Below, in pieces: positions 56,497-64,000 of a stretch of 64,000 nucleotides of DNA. Below the pieces are notes generated by a model. The model made no database searches, was not told where the DNA came from, and saw only the letters and a list, made by a program, of their open reading frames with translations. The stretch is from an uncultured Pseudomonas sp. Lineage in GTDB: Bacteria > Pseudomonadota > Gammaproteobacteria > Pseudomonadales > Pseudomonadaceae. The position numbers were made by a program, and so were the translations under genes. Positions within the stretch are counted from its first letter, which is position 1, and each line of letters opens with the position of its first letter. The DNA is taken from the NCBI RefSeq assembly GCF_946886105.1, contig NZ_CAMPHV010000003.1, positions 1 through 64,000 on the forward strand, written 5' to 3'.

Positions 56497-59076
56497 TCAG
56501 GCGTTATGGCGTGCCCATTGTTCGAGGTGCTCCGCGGTCGTCGGTTTACTGAACAAATAACCCTGGAAGTTATGGCAGCCCAGGCGCAATAAGGCGTCGC
56601 GTTGTTCCAGGCTTTCCACGCCTTCGGCGATGATCCGCAAGTTCAGATTGGCGCCCAGCGCCACTATGGTGCGCACTATGGCGGCGTCGCTGGGGTCGCT
56701 CAGCAGGTCGCGAACGAAGGATTTGTCGATCTTCAGGCAATCCAGGGGCAGACGCTTGAGGTAGTTGAGCGATGAGTAGTCAGTGCCGAAGTCGTCCAGC
56801 GAGAAGCACACGCCATGGGTTTTCAGTTCGGTCATCTTGGCGATCATCGCCTCGACGTCCTCCACCAGGTGGCTTTCGGTCAATTCCAGCCCCAGGTGCG
56901 CCGGATTGGCGCCGGTCTCCTCGAGCGCGCAGAGTACGTCGGCGACGAAGTCGGGGTGATGGAATTGCCGGGCGCTGACATTGACCGCCAGGTTGATCCC
57001 CTGCATTTCGGGCAGTTGCGCCCAGGTCACCAACTGGCGGCAAGCGGTGCGCAGGACCCAACGACCCAAGGGCAGGATCAGGCCGGTGCTTTCCGCCAGC
57101 GGGATGAACGCATCGGGCTCCACCAGCCCCCTGTGCGGATGTTGCCAACGAATCAGCGCCTCGGCGCCGAACAGCCGACCGTGCCGGTCCACCTTGGGCT
57201 GGTAATGCAGGACGAACAGGCGTTCGCGCAGGCTCTGGCGCAAGTCGTTTTCCAGGTCGGCGCGGGCGCTGGCCTCGGCCTGCATCCTCGGGCTGAAATA
57301 CCTCAGGGTGTTGCGCCCGCCCGATTTGGCTTCGTACATGGCCAGGTCGGCGCGTTTGAGCAGATCGTCGACGGTATTGTGTTCGTCGGAAAACAGCGCG
57401 ATGCCGATGCTCGCGGTGCTGCTGTAGCTGCGCATCTGCAAGGTATAGGGCGCTGCCAGCGTGTGCAGGATCTTGTGCGTCACGCTGTCGAGTTGCTGGA
57501 TGGCGGTGTCGCGGTCCAGGCTCAGGTCTTCGAGCATCAGCACGAATTCGTCGCCGCCCAGGCGCGCCAGGGTGTCCTGTTCGCGCACGTGTTCGAGCAG
57601 GCGCTGGGCGACCTGTTGCAGCAGGCGGTCGCCCATGTCGTGGCCGAGGGTGTCGTTGAGGTTCTTGAAGTTATCCAGGTCGATGAACAGCAGCGCGCCT
57701 TCCTTCTCGTTGCGCGCACGTTGCGCCAGGGCGTGTTGCAGGCGGTCGATCAGCAGGCGGCGGTTGGGCAGGCCGGTGAGTGTGTCGTAGAAGGCCAGTT
57801 GGTGGATCTGCTCGAGGTTGCGTTTGTGCTCGCTGATATCGGTGGAGATGCCGCACAGGGCATAGATGCTGCCGTCCGGATGGCGCAATGGCAGTTTCAC
57901 CGAGAGGAAGGTGTGCTCCTTGCGGCCATCCAGGCTGCGATTGATTTCTTCGCATTCGACCCGTTCGCCGCGCAGTACGCGGCGGTCGTTGTTGTGCAGG
58001 TTGGCGACGGTCGAGGCATCGAAGAAGTCCTGGTCGCTGCGCCCGATCACCTCGTCGCGGGAGCGCCCGAACAGCTCGCAGACCTTGCGGTTGGCGTATT
58101 GGTAGTTGAGTTGCGGGTCCTTGATATAGATATAGGCCTCGACGCTGTCGAGGATGGTGTTCAGGCGTTGTTCGCTGGCTTTGATCTGGCGAGTTTGGCT
58201 GGCCACCTGGCGGCGTAACAGCAAGGCTCCACCCGACGCCGCGAGCAGCAGGCCGAGCAGCGTGGCCAGGCCCCACCAGGCGACCTTTGGCAGCCATAGC
58301 GCGGGTTGATTATCACCCCAGCTATACAGGGTCTGGTAATAGAACGAGTCGGGCGATCTCTGCCACTCCAGCAAGTAATGGTCGATACGCTCGAGCAGAT
58401 CTCCGTTGCGGCCTTTGCCGGTGGCATAGAACAGCTGCGTCGGCAGAAAGATGATCGGCGTGGCGTGCAGGCGGTAGTAGGGCGCATGGGCGTTGCCGAA
58501 ACGCTGAGTGGTCACCACCACGTCGGCCTGACGGTTGGTCACCAGTTCGAAGCCCTCATCGATCCGTTGGACGGGGATCAACTGCACATCCAGGCCGAAA
58601 CTGTCGAGCAGCTCTTCCAGGTACTCCTCCTGAATGGAGTCGGCCAGTACCGCGATGCGCCGGCCTTTGAGATCGAGAATGGAGCCCAGAACGACGTCGC
58701 TGTGGCGGTACAGCTGCGACCAACTGAGCAGCGAGTGCACTTGGTGAAAGTCCAGGAGGCGGATGTTCGCCGGGGTCCGCGCGACATCCGGGAGCAAGTC
58801 TATCCCGCCGCTCTGGAGCTGTTGCAGGCAGCTCTGCCAGGCGCAAGGCACGGGTGTCAGCCGCCAGTCCTCCTGGCGGGCGATTTCGTTGAGCAGGTCG
58901 CCGAGAATGCCGGAAAGTTGGCCGGTGGTGGTGAGAAATATCTTCGGTTCGCTGACATAGACCCCTACGCGCACATTGCGCTGTGCGGCCACGATTTGTG
59001 GGGAAATGCCAAGGGATAAGCAGCAAATGCCAAGCAAAACGCCGAGAAACAAAGGGCGTGATAACCGCGACATCAT
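56497..59076 (-). CDS. SBP-PAS-GGDEF-EAL c-di-GMP protein, tandem copy A
   Basis: The 859-residue product has a signal peptide (~1-31), a family-3 solute-binding domain (~35-265), a membrane helix (WWGLATLLGLLLAASGGALLL, ~275-300), a PAS domain (~310-425), GGDEF (~440-600, motif GGDEF intact) and EAL (~610-859, EALIRW, NVSARQFHHPDF, ELTESHLVED). It should sense a periplasmic ligand and make or break c-di-GMP. In EAL loop 6 the usual DFGTGYSS is DFGTDYSS, a Gly-to-Asp change (codon 56779-56781) that could impair dimerisation or phosphodiesterase activity. It is adjacent to a near-identical paralogue. Confidence 0.92.
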   Translation of the reverse strand: MMSRLSRPLFLGVLLGICCLSLGISPQIVAAQRNVRVGVYVSEPKIFLTTTGQLSGILGDLLNEIARQEDWRLTPVPCAWQSCLQQLQSGGIDLLPDVARTPANIRLLDFHQVHSLLSWSQLYRHSDVVLGSILDLKGRRIAVLADSIQEEYLEELLDSFGLDVQLIPVQRIDEGFELVTNRQADVVVTTQRFGNAHAPYYRLHATPIIFLPTQLFYATGKGRNGDLLERIDHYLLEWQRSPDSFYYQTLYSWGDNQPALWLPKVAWWGLATLLGLLLAASGGALLLRRQVASQTRQIKASEQRLNTILDSVEAYIYIKDPQLNYQYANRKVCELFGRSRDEVIGRSDQDFFDASTVANLHNNDRRVLRGERVECEEINRSLDGRKEHTFLSVKLPLRHPDGSIYALCGISTDISEHKRNLEQIHQLAFYDTLTGLPNRRLLIDRLQHALAQRARNEKEGALLFIDLDNFKNLNDTLGHDMGDRLLQQVAQRLLEHVREQDTLARLGGDEFVLMLEDLSLDRDTAIQQLDSVTHKILHTLAAPYTLQMRSYSSTASIGIALFSDEHNTVDDLLKRADLAMYEAKSGGRNTLRYFSPRMQAEASARADLENDLRQSLRERLFVLHYQPKVDRHGRLFGAEALIRWQHPHRGLVEPDAFIPLAESTGLILPLGRWVLRTACRQLVTWAQLPEMQGINLAVNVSARQFHHPDFVADVLCALEETGANPAHLGLELTESHLVEDVEAMIAKMTELKTHGVCFSLDDFGTDYSSLNYLKRLPLDCLKIDKSFVRDLLSDPSDAAIVRTIVALGANLNLRIIAEGVESLEQRDALLRLGCHNFQGYLFSKPTTAEHLEQWARHNA

Positions 59077-59269
59077 GCGTTACCCGATTTCTATGGGATC
59101 TAGTTCCCGATAGACAGGGTTATCGAGATTAAGTGCGAGAAAGTCGTGGGCTGTCAGGGGCGCTTCGCCCGATTCGATCGTGGCTTTCTGGTTCATTTTC
59201 CCGTTCGCGGCAAAGATGATTCCATCGGCGTGACACCGCGGCGTGCGGTATCTGCTTATGCCGGCAGAG

Positions 59270-61864
59270 TCAGCCTTCTATTCGATACAGGTTGTCGGTC
59301 GTCCAGCGCTCCAGGCGTTCCGCGGTTGTCGGTTTACCGAACAGATAACCCTGGAAGTTATGACAGCCCAGGCGCAGTAAGGCGTCGCGCTGTTCCAGGT
59401 TTTCCACGCCTTCGGCGATGACTCGCAAGTTCAGGTTGCTGCCCAGCGCCACTATGGTGCGCACTATGGCGGCGTCGCTGGGGTCGCTCAGCAGGTCGCG
59501 AATGAAGGATTTGTCGATCTTCAAGCAATCCAGGGGCAGACGCTTGAGGTAATTGAGCGACGAGTAGCCGGTGCCGAAGTCGTCCAGCGAGAAGCACACG
59601 CCGTAAGCTTTCAGTTCGGTCATCTTGACGATCATCGCCTCGACGTCCTCGACCAATTGGCTTTCGGTCAGCTCCAGTTCCAGGCGCGTCGGATCGGCAC
59701 CGGTCTCTTGCAGAGCGGCGAGTACGTCGGTGACGAAGTCGGGGTGGTGGAATTGCCGGGCGCTGACATTGATGGCCAGAGTGACCCCGCGCATTTCCGG
59801 GTGTTGCGCCCAGGCCACCAGTTGCTGACAGGCGCTGTGCAGGATCCAGCGGCCCAGGGGCAGGATCAGGCCGGTGCTTTCCGCCAGCGTGATGAACTCG
59901 TTGGGCGCCACCAGGCCACGACGCGGGTGTTGCCAACGAATCAGCGCCTCGGCGCCGAACAGCTGGCCGTGCCGGTCCACCTTGGGCTGGTAATGCAGCA
60001 CGAACAGGCGCTCGCGCAGGCTCTGGCGCAAGTCGTTTTCCAGGTCGGCGCGGGCACTGGCCTCGGCCTGCATCCTCGGATTGAAGAACCGCAAGGTATT
60101 ACGCCCGCCCGACTTGGCTTCGTACATGGCCAGATCGGCGCGTTTGAGCAGTTCGTCGACGGTGCTGTGGTCATCGGAAAACAGCGCCACGCCGATGCTC
60201 GCGGTGCTGCTGTAGTTGCGTCCCTGCAAGGTGTAAGGCGCGGCCAGGGCATGCAGAATCTTCTGGGTGATGCTGCTGAGCTGCTGGATCGCGGTATCGC
60301 AATTCGGGCTCAGGTCTTCGAGCATCAGCACGAACTCGTCGCCGCCCAGGCGCGCCAGGGTGTCCTGTTCGCGCACATGGTCGAGCAGGCGCTGGGCGAC
60401 CTGTTGCAGCAGGCGGTCGCCCATGTCGTGACCGAGGGTGTCGTTGAGGTCCTTGAAGTTATCCAGGTCGATGAACAGCAACGCGCCTTCCTTCTTGCTG
60501 CGTGCGCGTTGCGCCAGGGCGTGTTGCAGGCGGTCGATCAGCAGGCGGCGGTTGGGCAGGCCGGTGAGTGTGTCGTAGAAGGCCAGTTGGTGGATCTGCT
60601 CGAGGTTGCGTTTGTGCTCGCTGATATCGGTGGAGATGCCGCACAGGGCATAGATGCTGCCGTCCGGGTGGCGCAACGGCAGTTTCACCGAGAGAAAGGT
60701 GCGCTCCTCGCTGCCATCCAGGCTGCGAATGATTTCTTCGCGTTCCACTCGTTCGCCGAACTGCAATACGCGGCGGTCGTTGTCGTGCAGGTTGGCGGCG
60801 ATCGTGGCATCGAAGAAGTCCTCGTCGCTGCGCCCGATCACCTTGTCGGCGCTGAGGCCGAACAGCTCGCAGACGTTGCGGTTGGCGTATTGGTAGTTGA
60901 GCTGCGGGTCCTTGATATAGATATAGGCCTCGACGCTGTCGAGGATGGTGTTCAGGCGTTGTTCGCTGGCCTTGATATGGCGGGTTTGGCTGGCCACCTG
61001 ACGGCGTAGCAGCAGGGCGCCGCCGAGCGCGGCGAGCAGCAGGCCGCCGAGCATGGCCAGGCCCCACCAGGCGGCTTTCGGCATGGATAACGCGGGTTTA
61101 TGGCTGCCCCAGTTGTGCAGGGTCTGGTAGTAGAACGAATCGGACGATCCCTGCCACTCCAGCAAGTAATGGTCGATGCGTTCGAGCAGGTCGCCGTTGC
61201 GGTCCTTGCCGGTGGCATAGAACAGCTGCGCCGGGAGAAAGATGATCGGCGTGGCGTGCAGGCGGTAGTAGGGCGCATGGAAGTTGCCGAAACGCTGGTT
61301 GGTCACCACCGCATCGGCCTGCTGGTTGGCCACCAGTTCGAAGCCTTCTTCGATCCGTTGGACGGGAATCAACTGCGCATTCAGGCGAAAGCTGCTGGTC
61401 AGCTCCAGCAGGTAGTTCTGCTGAATCGAACCGGCCAATACCGCGATGCGCTTGTCTTTGAGGTCGAGAATGGAATCCAGGATGACGTCTTTGCGGCTAT
61501 ACAGCTGCGACCAGCTGAGCAGCGAGGGCACCTGGTGAAAATCCAATGAACGCGCGCGCGCGGGGTTGCGCGCGACATCCGGGAGCAGGTCGATTTCGCC
61601 ACTCTGCAGCAGTTGCAAGCAGGTCTGCCAGGCGCAGGGTACGGGTGTCAGCCGCCACTTTTCCTGGCGGGCGATTTCGTTGAGCAGGTCGCCGAGAATG
61701 CCGGAGAGTTGGCCGGTGGGGGTGAGAAATATCTTCGGCTCGTTGGCGTAGACCCCTACGCGCACGTCGCGGGGTATGGCCGTGGCCGGTGAGGTAAAAG
61801 CGAGCAGTAAGCAGATGCCGAGCAGAACGCCAAGAGACAACGGGCGTGGTAACAGTGACGTCAT
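59270..61864 (-). CDS. SBP-PAS-GGDEF-EAL c-di-GMP protein, tandem copy B
   Basis: The product is about 864 residues with the same domain order as its neighbour and most residues identical, especially through the PAS, GGDEF and EAL regions. Motifs GGDEF and EALIRW are intact and EAL loop 6 has the normal DFGTGYSSLNYL. Differences cluster in the periplasmic half (ANEPKIFLTPTG vs SEPKIFLTTTG; DSFGLD vs SSFRLN). The start was placed at the ATG at 61864 before a signal peptide (PRPLSLGVLLGICLLLAFTSPATA); the open frame above is not family-like. A 193-base gap separates it from copy A. Confidence 0.92.
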   Translation of the reverse strand: MTSLLPRPLSLGVLLGICLLLAFTSPATAIPRDVRVGVYANEPKIFLTPTGQLSGILGDLLNEIARQEKWRLTPVPCAWQTCLQLLQSGEIDLLPDVARNPARARSLDFHQVPSLLSWSQLYSRKDVILDSILDLKDKRIAVLAGSIQQNYLLELTSSFRLNAQLIPVQRIEEGFELVANQQADAVVTNQRFGNFHAPYYRLHATPIIFLPAQLFYATGKDRNGDLLERIDHYLLEWQGSSDSFYYQTLHNWGSHKPALSMPKAAWWGLAMLGGLLLAALGGALLLRRQVASQTRHIKASEQRLNTILDSVEAYIYIKDPQLNYQYANRNVCELFGLSADKVIGRSDEDFFDATIAANLHDNDRRVLQFGERVEREEIIRSLDGSEERTFLSVKLPLRHPDGSIYALCGISTDISEHKRNLEQIHQLAFYDTLTGLPNRRLLIDRLQHALAQRARSKKEGALLFIDLDNFKDLNDTLGHDMGDRLLQQVAQRLLDHVREQDTLARLGGDEFVLMLEDLSPNCDTAIQQLSSITQKILHALAAPYTLQGRNYSSTASIGVALFSDDHSTVDELLKRADLAMYEAKSGGRNTLRFFNPRMQAEASARADLENDLRQSLRERLFVLHYQPKVDRHGQLFGAEALIRWQHPRRGLVAPNEFITLAESTGLILPLGRWILHSACQQLVAWAQHPEMRGVTLAINVSARQFHHPDFVTDVLAALQETGADPTRLELELTESQLVEDVEAMIVKMTELKAYGVCFSLDDFGTGYSSLNYLKRLPLDCLKIDKSFIRDLLSDPSDAAIVRTIVALGSNLNLRVIAEGVENLEQRDALLRLGCHNFQGYLFGKPTTAERLERWTTDNLYRIEG

Positions 61865-61949
61865 GCGCGACTCGATTTTTTCCGTGGCGATACAGCAACG
61901 ATAGACAAGATTCGTCGCGATCAGGAGATCGGCGGCGAAGATCGCGCGA

Positions 61950-62561
61950 TCAGTCCGCCCAGCCCCGATAGACATAGGTCATGGGTTTCGGGCCCTTGAG
62001 GTAGCCGGTCTCCAGTTCGCCCAGGTTGAAGCTGCCAGCGGCGATCAGCGCCGGCATGTCGCGGTTGAGGTGGCAGCCGCCGGCCAGGGGTTTCCACACC
62101 GGGGTCAGGCGGTTCTGCCAGCGCAGCACCGCGGCATCCGGCGCGCGGCCATGCTCGCAGAACCACAGGCGGCCACCGGGTTTCAATACGCGGCGCATCT
62201 CCTGCAACGCGGCGACGGCGTCCGGGATGGTGCATAGGGTGAAGGTGCAGACGATGCTGTCGAAGCTGGCATCAGCGGCCTGGATCTGGCCCAGCTCCAA
62301 GGCGATCATCTCGACGGGGATGTCGATTCGCGCGGCGCGCTCGCGCGCCAGTCTCTGCATGTCCGCGCTGGGGTCGACACCGACGATCGCGCTGACCTTT
62401 TCGGCATCGTAGAGCGCGAGGTTGAGGCCGCTGCCGATGCCGATCTCGAGCACCCGGCCATGGGCCCGTGGAACCACCGTCGAGCGCACCTTCATCACCT
62501 CGCCCATGCCGCAGGCGAAGTCGATCAGGTGCGGCAGGATATGGCGGTCATACCAGTTCAT
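61950..62561 (-). CDS. Class I SAM-dependent methyltransferase
   Basis: The product is about 203 residues with motif I VLEIGIGSGLNLALYDAE, GVDPSADMQRLA, and FDSIVCTFTLCTIPDAVAALQEMRRVLKPGGRLWFCEHG, typical of the UbiE/METTL7-like group. The ATG at 62561 (MNWYDRHILPHLIDFACGMG) is chosen by family pattern; it overlaps the preceding gene's end by 14 bases. Substrate unknown. Confidence 0.87.
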   Translation of the reverse strand: MNWYDRHILPHLIDFACGMGEVMKVRSTVVPRAHGRVLEIGIGSGLNLALYDAEKVSAIVGVDPSADMQRLARERAARIDIPVEMIALELGQIQAADASFDSIVCTFTLCTIPDAVAALQEMRRVLKPGGRLWFCEHGRAPDAAVLRWQNRLTPVWKPLAGGCHLNRDMPALIAAGSFNLGELETGYLKGPKPMTYVYRGWAD

Positions 62562-62916
62562 CGGGGACGTCGTCCTCGTCGCTGTTGTCCGCGCTGATCG
62601 CGGCGAAACACTTGAGCCGATGGGGGCCGGCCTGGTCTGCCAACTGCCAGGTCTCGCTGGCGCCGTCGAAGGTGGCCGCCAGCACCGCGGCCAGGGAAAA
62701 CTGCCAGTGACGGCGATCGCGGCCGTCCATGCATTCGATGCGCAACAGCGTCTGGGTCTGGCTGGCGCTATCGGCCGAGCCGGCGCTGACCTGGGCCAGC
62801 AGCTCTTTGTCCAGGTCGAACTGCCAGGCATGCAGATCGTCGATCTCCAGCATATCGGCGGCTTCCAGGGCTTCGATCAGGTTGCTGTGGGCTGTGCTCA
62901 TGGGCGATTCGATCAT
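62548..62916 (-). CDS. DUF5629-like small conserved protein
   Basis: The 122-residue soluble product shows HAWQFDLDKELLAQ, LRIECMDGRDRRHWQFSL and WQLADQAGPHRLKCFAAISADN, which I associate with a small Pseudomonas-specific family. It begins at the ATG at 62916 or five codons later at 62901; neither has a strong Shine-Dalgarno. It overlaps the methyltransferase gene and likely shares its transcript. Function unknown. Confidence 0.75.
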   Translation of the reverse strand: MIESPMSTAHSNLIEALEAADMLEIDDLHAWQFDLDKELLAQVSAGSADSASQTQTLLRIECMDGRDRRHWQFSLAAVLAATFDGASETWQLADQAGPHRLKCFAAISADNSDEDDVPDELV

Positions 62917-62946
62917 CCGTTAATTCAGTAAATTCAGTAAAAAGGC

Positions 62947-63588
62947 TCAACGGCCGAGGCGGCGTAATTGATCGGACTCGACGACGCGCACGCCTTCGCC
63001 TTCTTCCAGCGCCAGGCGCCAGAGCGCGCGGGCCAGAACGGTGGCTTCGATACCGCGGTACTTGCCCGGCAGCCAGCGCATGAAGGGCGCCGCCAGGCGC
63101 TCGCCGAGGCGGAATTCGTTGCGTGGGCCGAGCAACAGGGAAGGGCGTACCAGGGTCAGCTGCGGCCAGCCCTGGGCTTTCAGCGCCTCTTCCGTCTCGC
63201 CTTTGACCTTGTTGTAAAACACCGATGAATTGGCGTCGGCGCCCAGCGCACTGATAACCAGCAGATGGCGTGCGCCGAGCTCGCGTGCGCGTTTGGCGAA
63301 AGCCAGCACCAGGTCGTGATCGACGGCGCGAAAGGCCTCCTGGGAACCGGCCTGTTTGATGGTGCTGCCCAGGCAACAGAACGCGCTATCGACCTTGCCG
63401 CTCAGCTGCGGCAGCAGGTCGAGCAGCTCGCCCACCGGATTTTCCAGATGTGGGTGGGCCGCCAGGGGGCGACGACTGGGCGCCAGCACGCGCTCGACCG
63501 TGGGCTCGTTGAGCAGGCGATCCAGCAGATGTTCGCCAGTCAGGCCGGTGGCGCCTGCGAGGAGGATGTGCTGGGGCGTTAAATACAT
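62947..63588 (-). CDS. NAD(P)-binding Rossmann oxidoreductase (HTATIP2/TIP30-like)
   Basis: The 213-residue product shows [20 protein letters not shown] as the cofactor loop, then [62 protein letters not shown] with the Tyr-x-x-x-Lys pair, and [13 protein letters not shown]. This is the atypical SDR group that includes human TIP30. No pathway is evident. It ends just before the DUF5629-like gene. Confidence 0.85.
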   Translation of the reverse strand: MYLTPQHILLAGATGLTGEHLLDRLLNEPTVERVLAPSRRPLAAHPHLENPVGELLDLLPQLSGKVDSAFCCLGSTIKQAGSQEAFRAVDHDLVLAFAKRARELGARHLLVISALGADANSSVFYNKVKGETEEALKAQGWPQLTLVRPSLLLGPRNEFRLGERLAAPFMRWLPGKYRGIEATVLARALWRLALEEGEGVRVVESDQLRRLGR

Positions 63589-63670
63589 GGTGGTGATTTC
63601 TCCGCTGATATCGATCAGCTTATCAGGCTGTTGGGAAGTTAGGCGCCGCGCTTGCCCCCGCGGCCGCGCA

Positions 63671-64000
63671 TCATTTGGCCGCCGTCCGGGCCGCGGGCTC
63701 CGCGCTCAAGGCGCGCTTGGCCTGTTGTTCGCGCAGTTTGCGCCAATGCCCGAGCACCGCCTTGGGGGCCCAGATTTGCGGCTCCGAGGCTTCGAAGCCA
63801 TCGGCCTGTTCGCGCTCGGCGACTTTCTCCGTGGCGAGGTCGAAGGCACGTTGCAGGTCGTCGGTCTCGTTCAGGGCTTCTGCGAACAGCGCGCGACCGA
63901 AATAGGTGAAGTCGTTTTCCTCCGAGCAGCCGAAGGACACCCGATCGGCCCGAGCGGCGGTCATGACCAGGGTGTTGGGGGTTTTCAGCTGCGGGATGAA
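63671..64000 (-). CDS. Peptidase C13 (legumain-like) family protein, C-terminal part
   Basis: The frame continues past the window edge. Its visible 109 residues read [20 protein letters not shown] followed by [23 protein letters not shown] and [17 protein letters not shown], which match the region just after the catalytic Cys in bacterial C13-family proteins. The upstream His and Cys of the active site fall outside the window. An internal Met at 63964 is not the real start. Confidence 0.72.
   Translation of the reverse strand, partial: FIPQLKTPNTLVMTAARADRVSFGCSEENDFTYFGRALFAEALNETDDLQRAFDLATEKVAEREQADGFEASEPQIWAPKAVLGHWRKLREQQAKRALSAEPAARTAAK

Overview
The window looks like chromosomal DNA of a Pseudomonas sensu lato species (Gammaproteobacteria). 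It is GC-rich, its proteins closely match Pseudomonas families, and most of it follows, as far as I recall, the gene order of the P. aeruginosa PAO1 interval from ubiX/mpl/eut through ppa, dxs, ribA and the rib operon to oprG. The intergenic DNA is full of dispersed palindromic repeats, which suggests a member of the P. mendocina/alcaligenes/stutzeri side of the genus; this is only an impression. No rRNA, tRNA, prophage, CRISPR array or intact transposase gene was seen.

Layout. 1-7.2 kb: uvrA (minus), a YajR-like MFS transporter, ssb and two sugar-nucleotide SDR genes ending at a strong terminator. 7.3-13.3 kb: an OmpW/OprG porin with an ANR-like box, then a complete second TonB energy-transduction operon (DUF3450, TtpC-like, ExbB2, ExbD2, TonB2, TPR protein). 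13.6-17.5 kb: a putative zinc-uptake operon (ZrgA-like His-rich protein, ABC ATPase, FtsX-like permease, DUF3299) behind a Zur-like box. 17.6-21.0 kb: tag, yciI, a tetR with twin operators, a CnoX-type thioredoxin and a methyltransferase. 21.2-31.5 kb: nrdR, ribD, an FMN riboswitch, ribC (riboflavin synthase), ribBX, ribH, nusB, thiL, pgpA, then a solute-binding protein, a retropepsin-like protease, ribA, a membrane protein and btuF. 31.7-36.0 kb: btuB behind a cobalamin riboswitch, and dxs without its usual xseB-ispA partners. 36.3-43.8 kb: a SUI1/YciH factor, speA, an orphan binding protein, ppa, mtfA and a degenerate phosphatase/kinase-like membrane protein. 43.9-54.6 kb: a GNAT enzyme, the ethanolamine block (eutC, eutB, eat, exaC-type aldehyde dehydrogenase) with a sigma-54 promoter and two matching upstream sites, its regulator eutR, then mpl, ubiX and a lipoprotein. 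54.9-64 kb: an exported esterase, a tandem pair of near-identical SBP-PAS-GGDEF-EAL proteins, and four small genes, the last cut by the window edge.

How the genes work together. The block makes riboflavin from GTP (RibA) and ribulose phosphate (RibBX, RibD, RibH, RibC) under FMN control. It pairs a B12 receptor with a B12-binding protein. It degrades ethanolamine through B12-dependent EutBC to acetaldehyde and acetate. It also carries metal- and TonB-dependent import functions.

The most distinctive features are: (i) a family of six ~80-175 bp inverted-repeat elements with CTAG-like ends, one lying inside the riboflavin leader and two supplying the stop codon of the gene they abut; (ii) a 23-codon leader ORF whose Shine-Dalgarno sits in a hairpin and which overlaps ribC by one base; (iii) a fused pseudophosphatase-pseudokinase; (iv) a duplicated c-di-GMP gene whose copy nearer the esterase has lost a conserved EAL-domain glycine. 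Statements about PAO1 gene order are from memory and were not checked.
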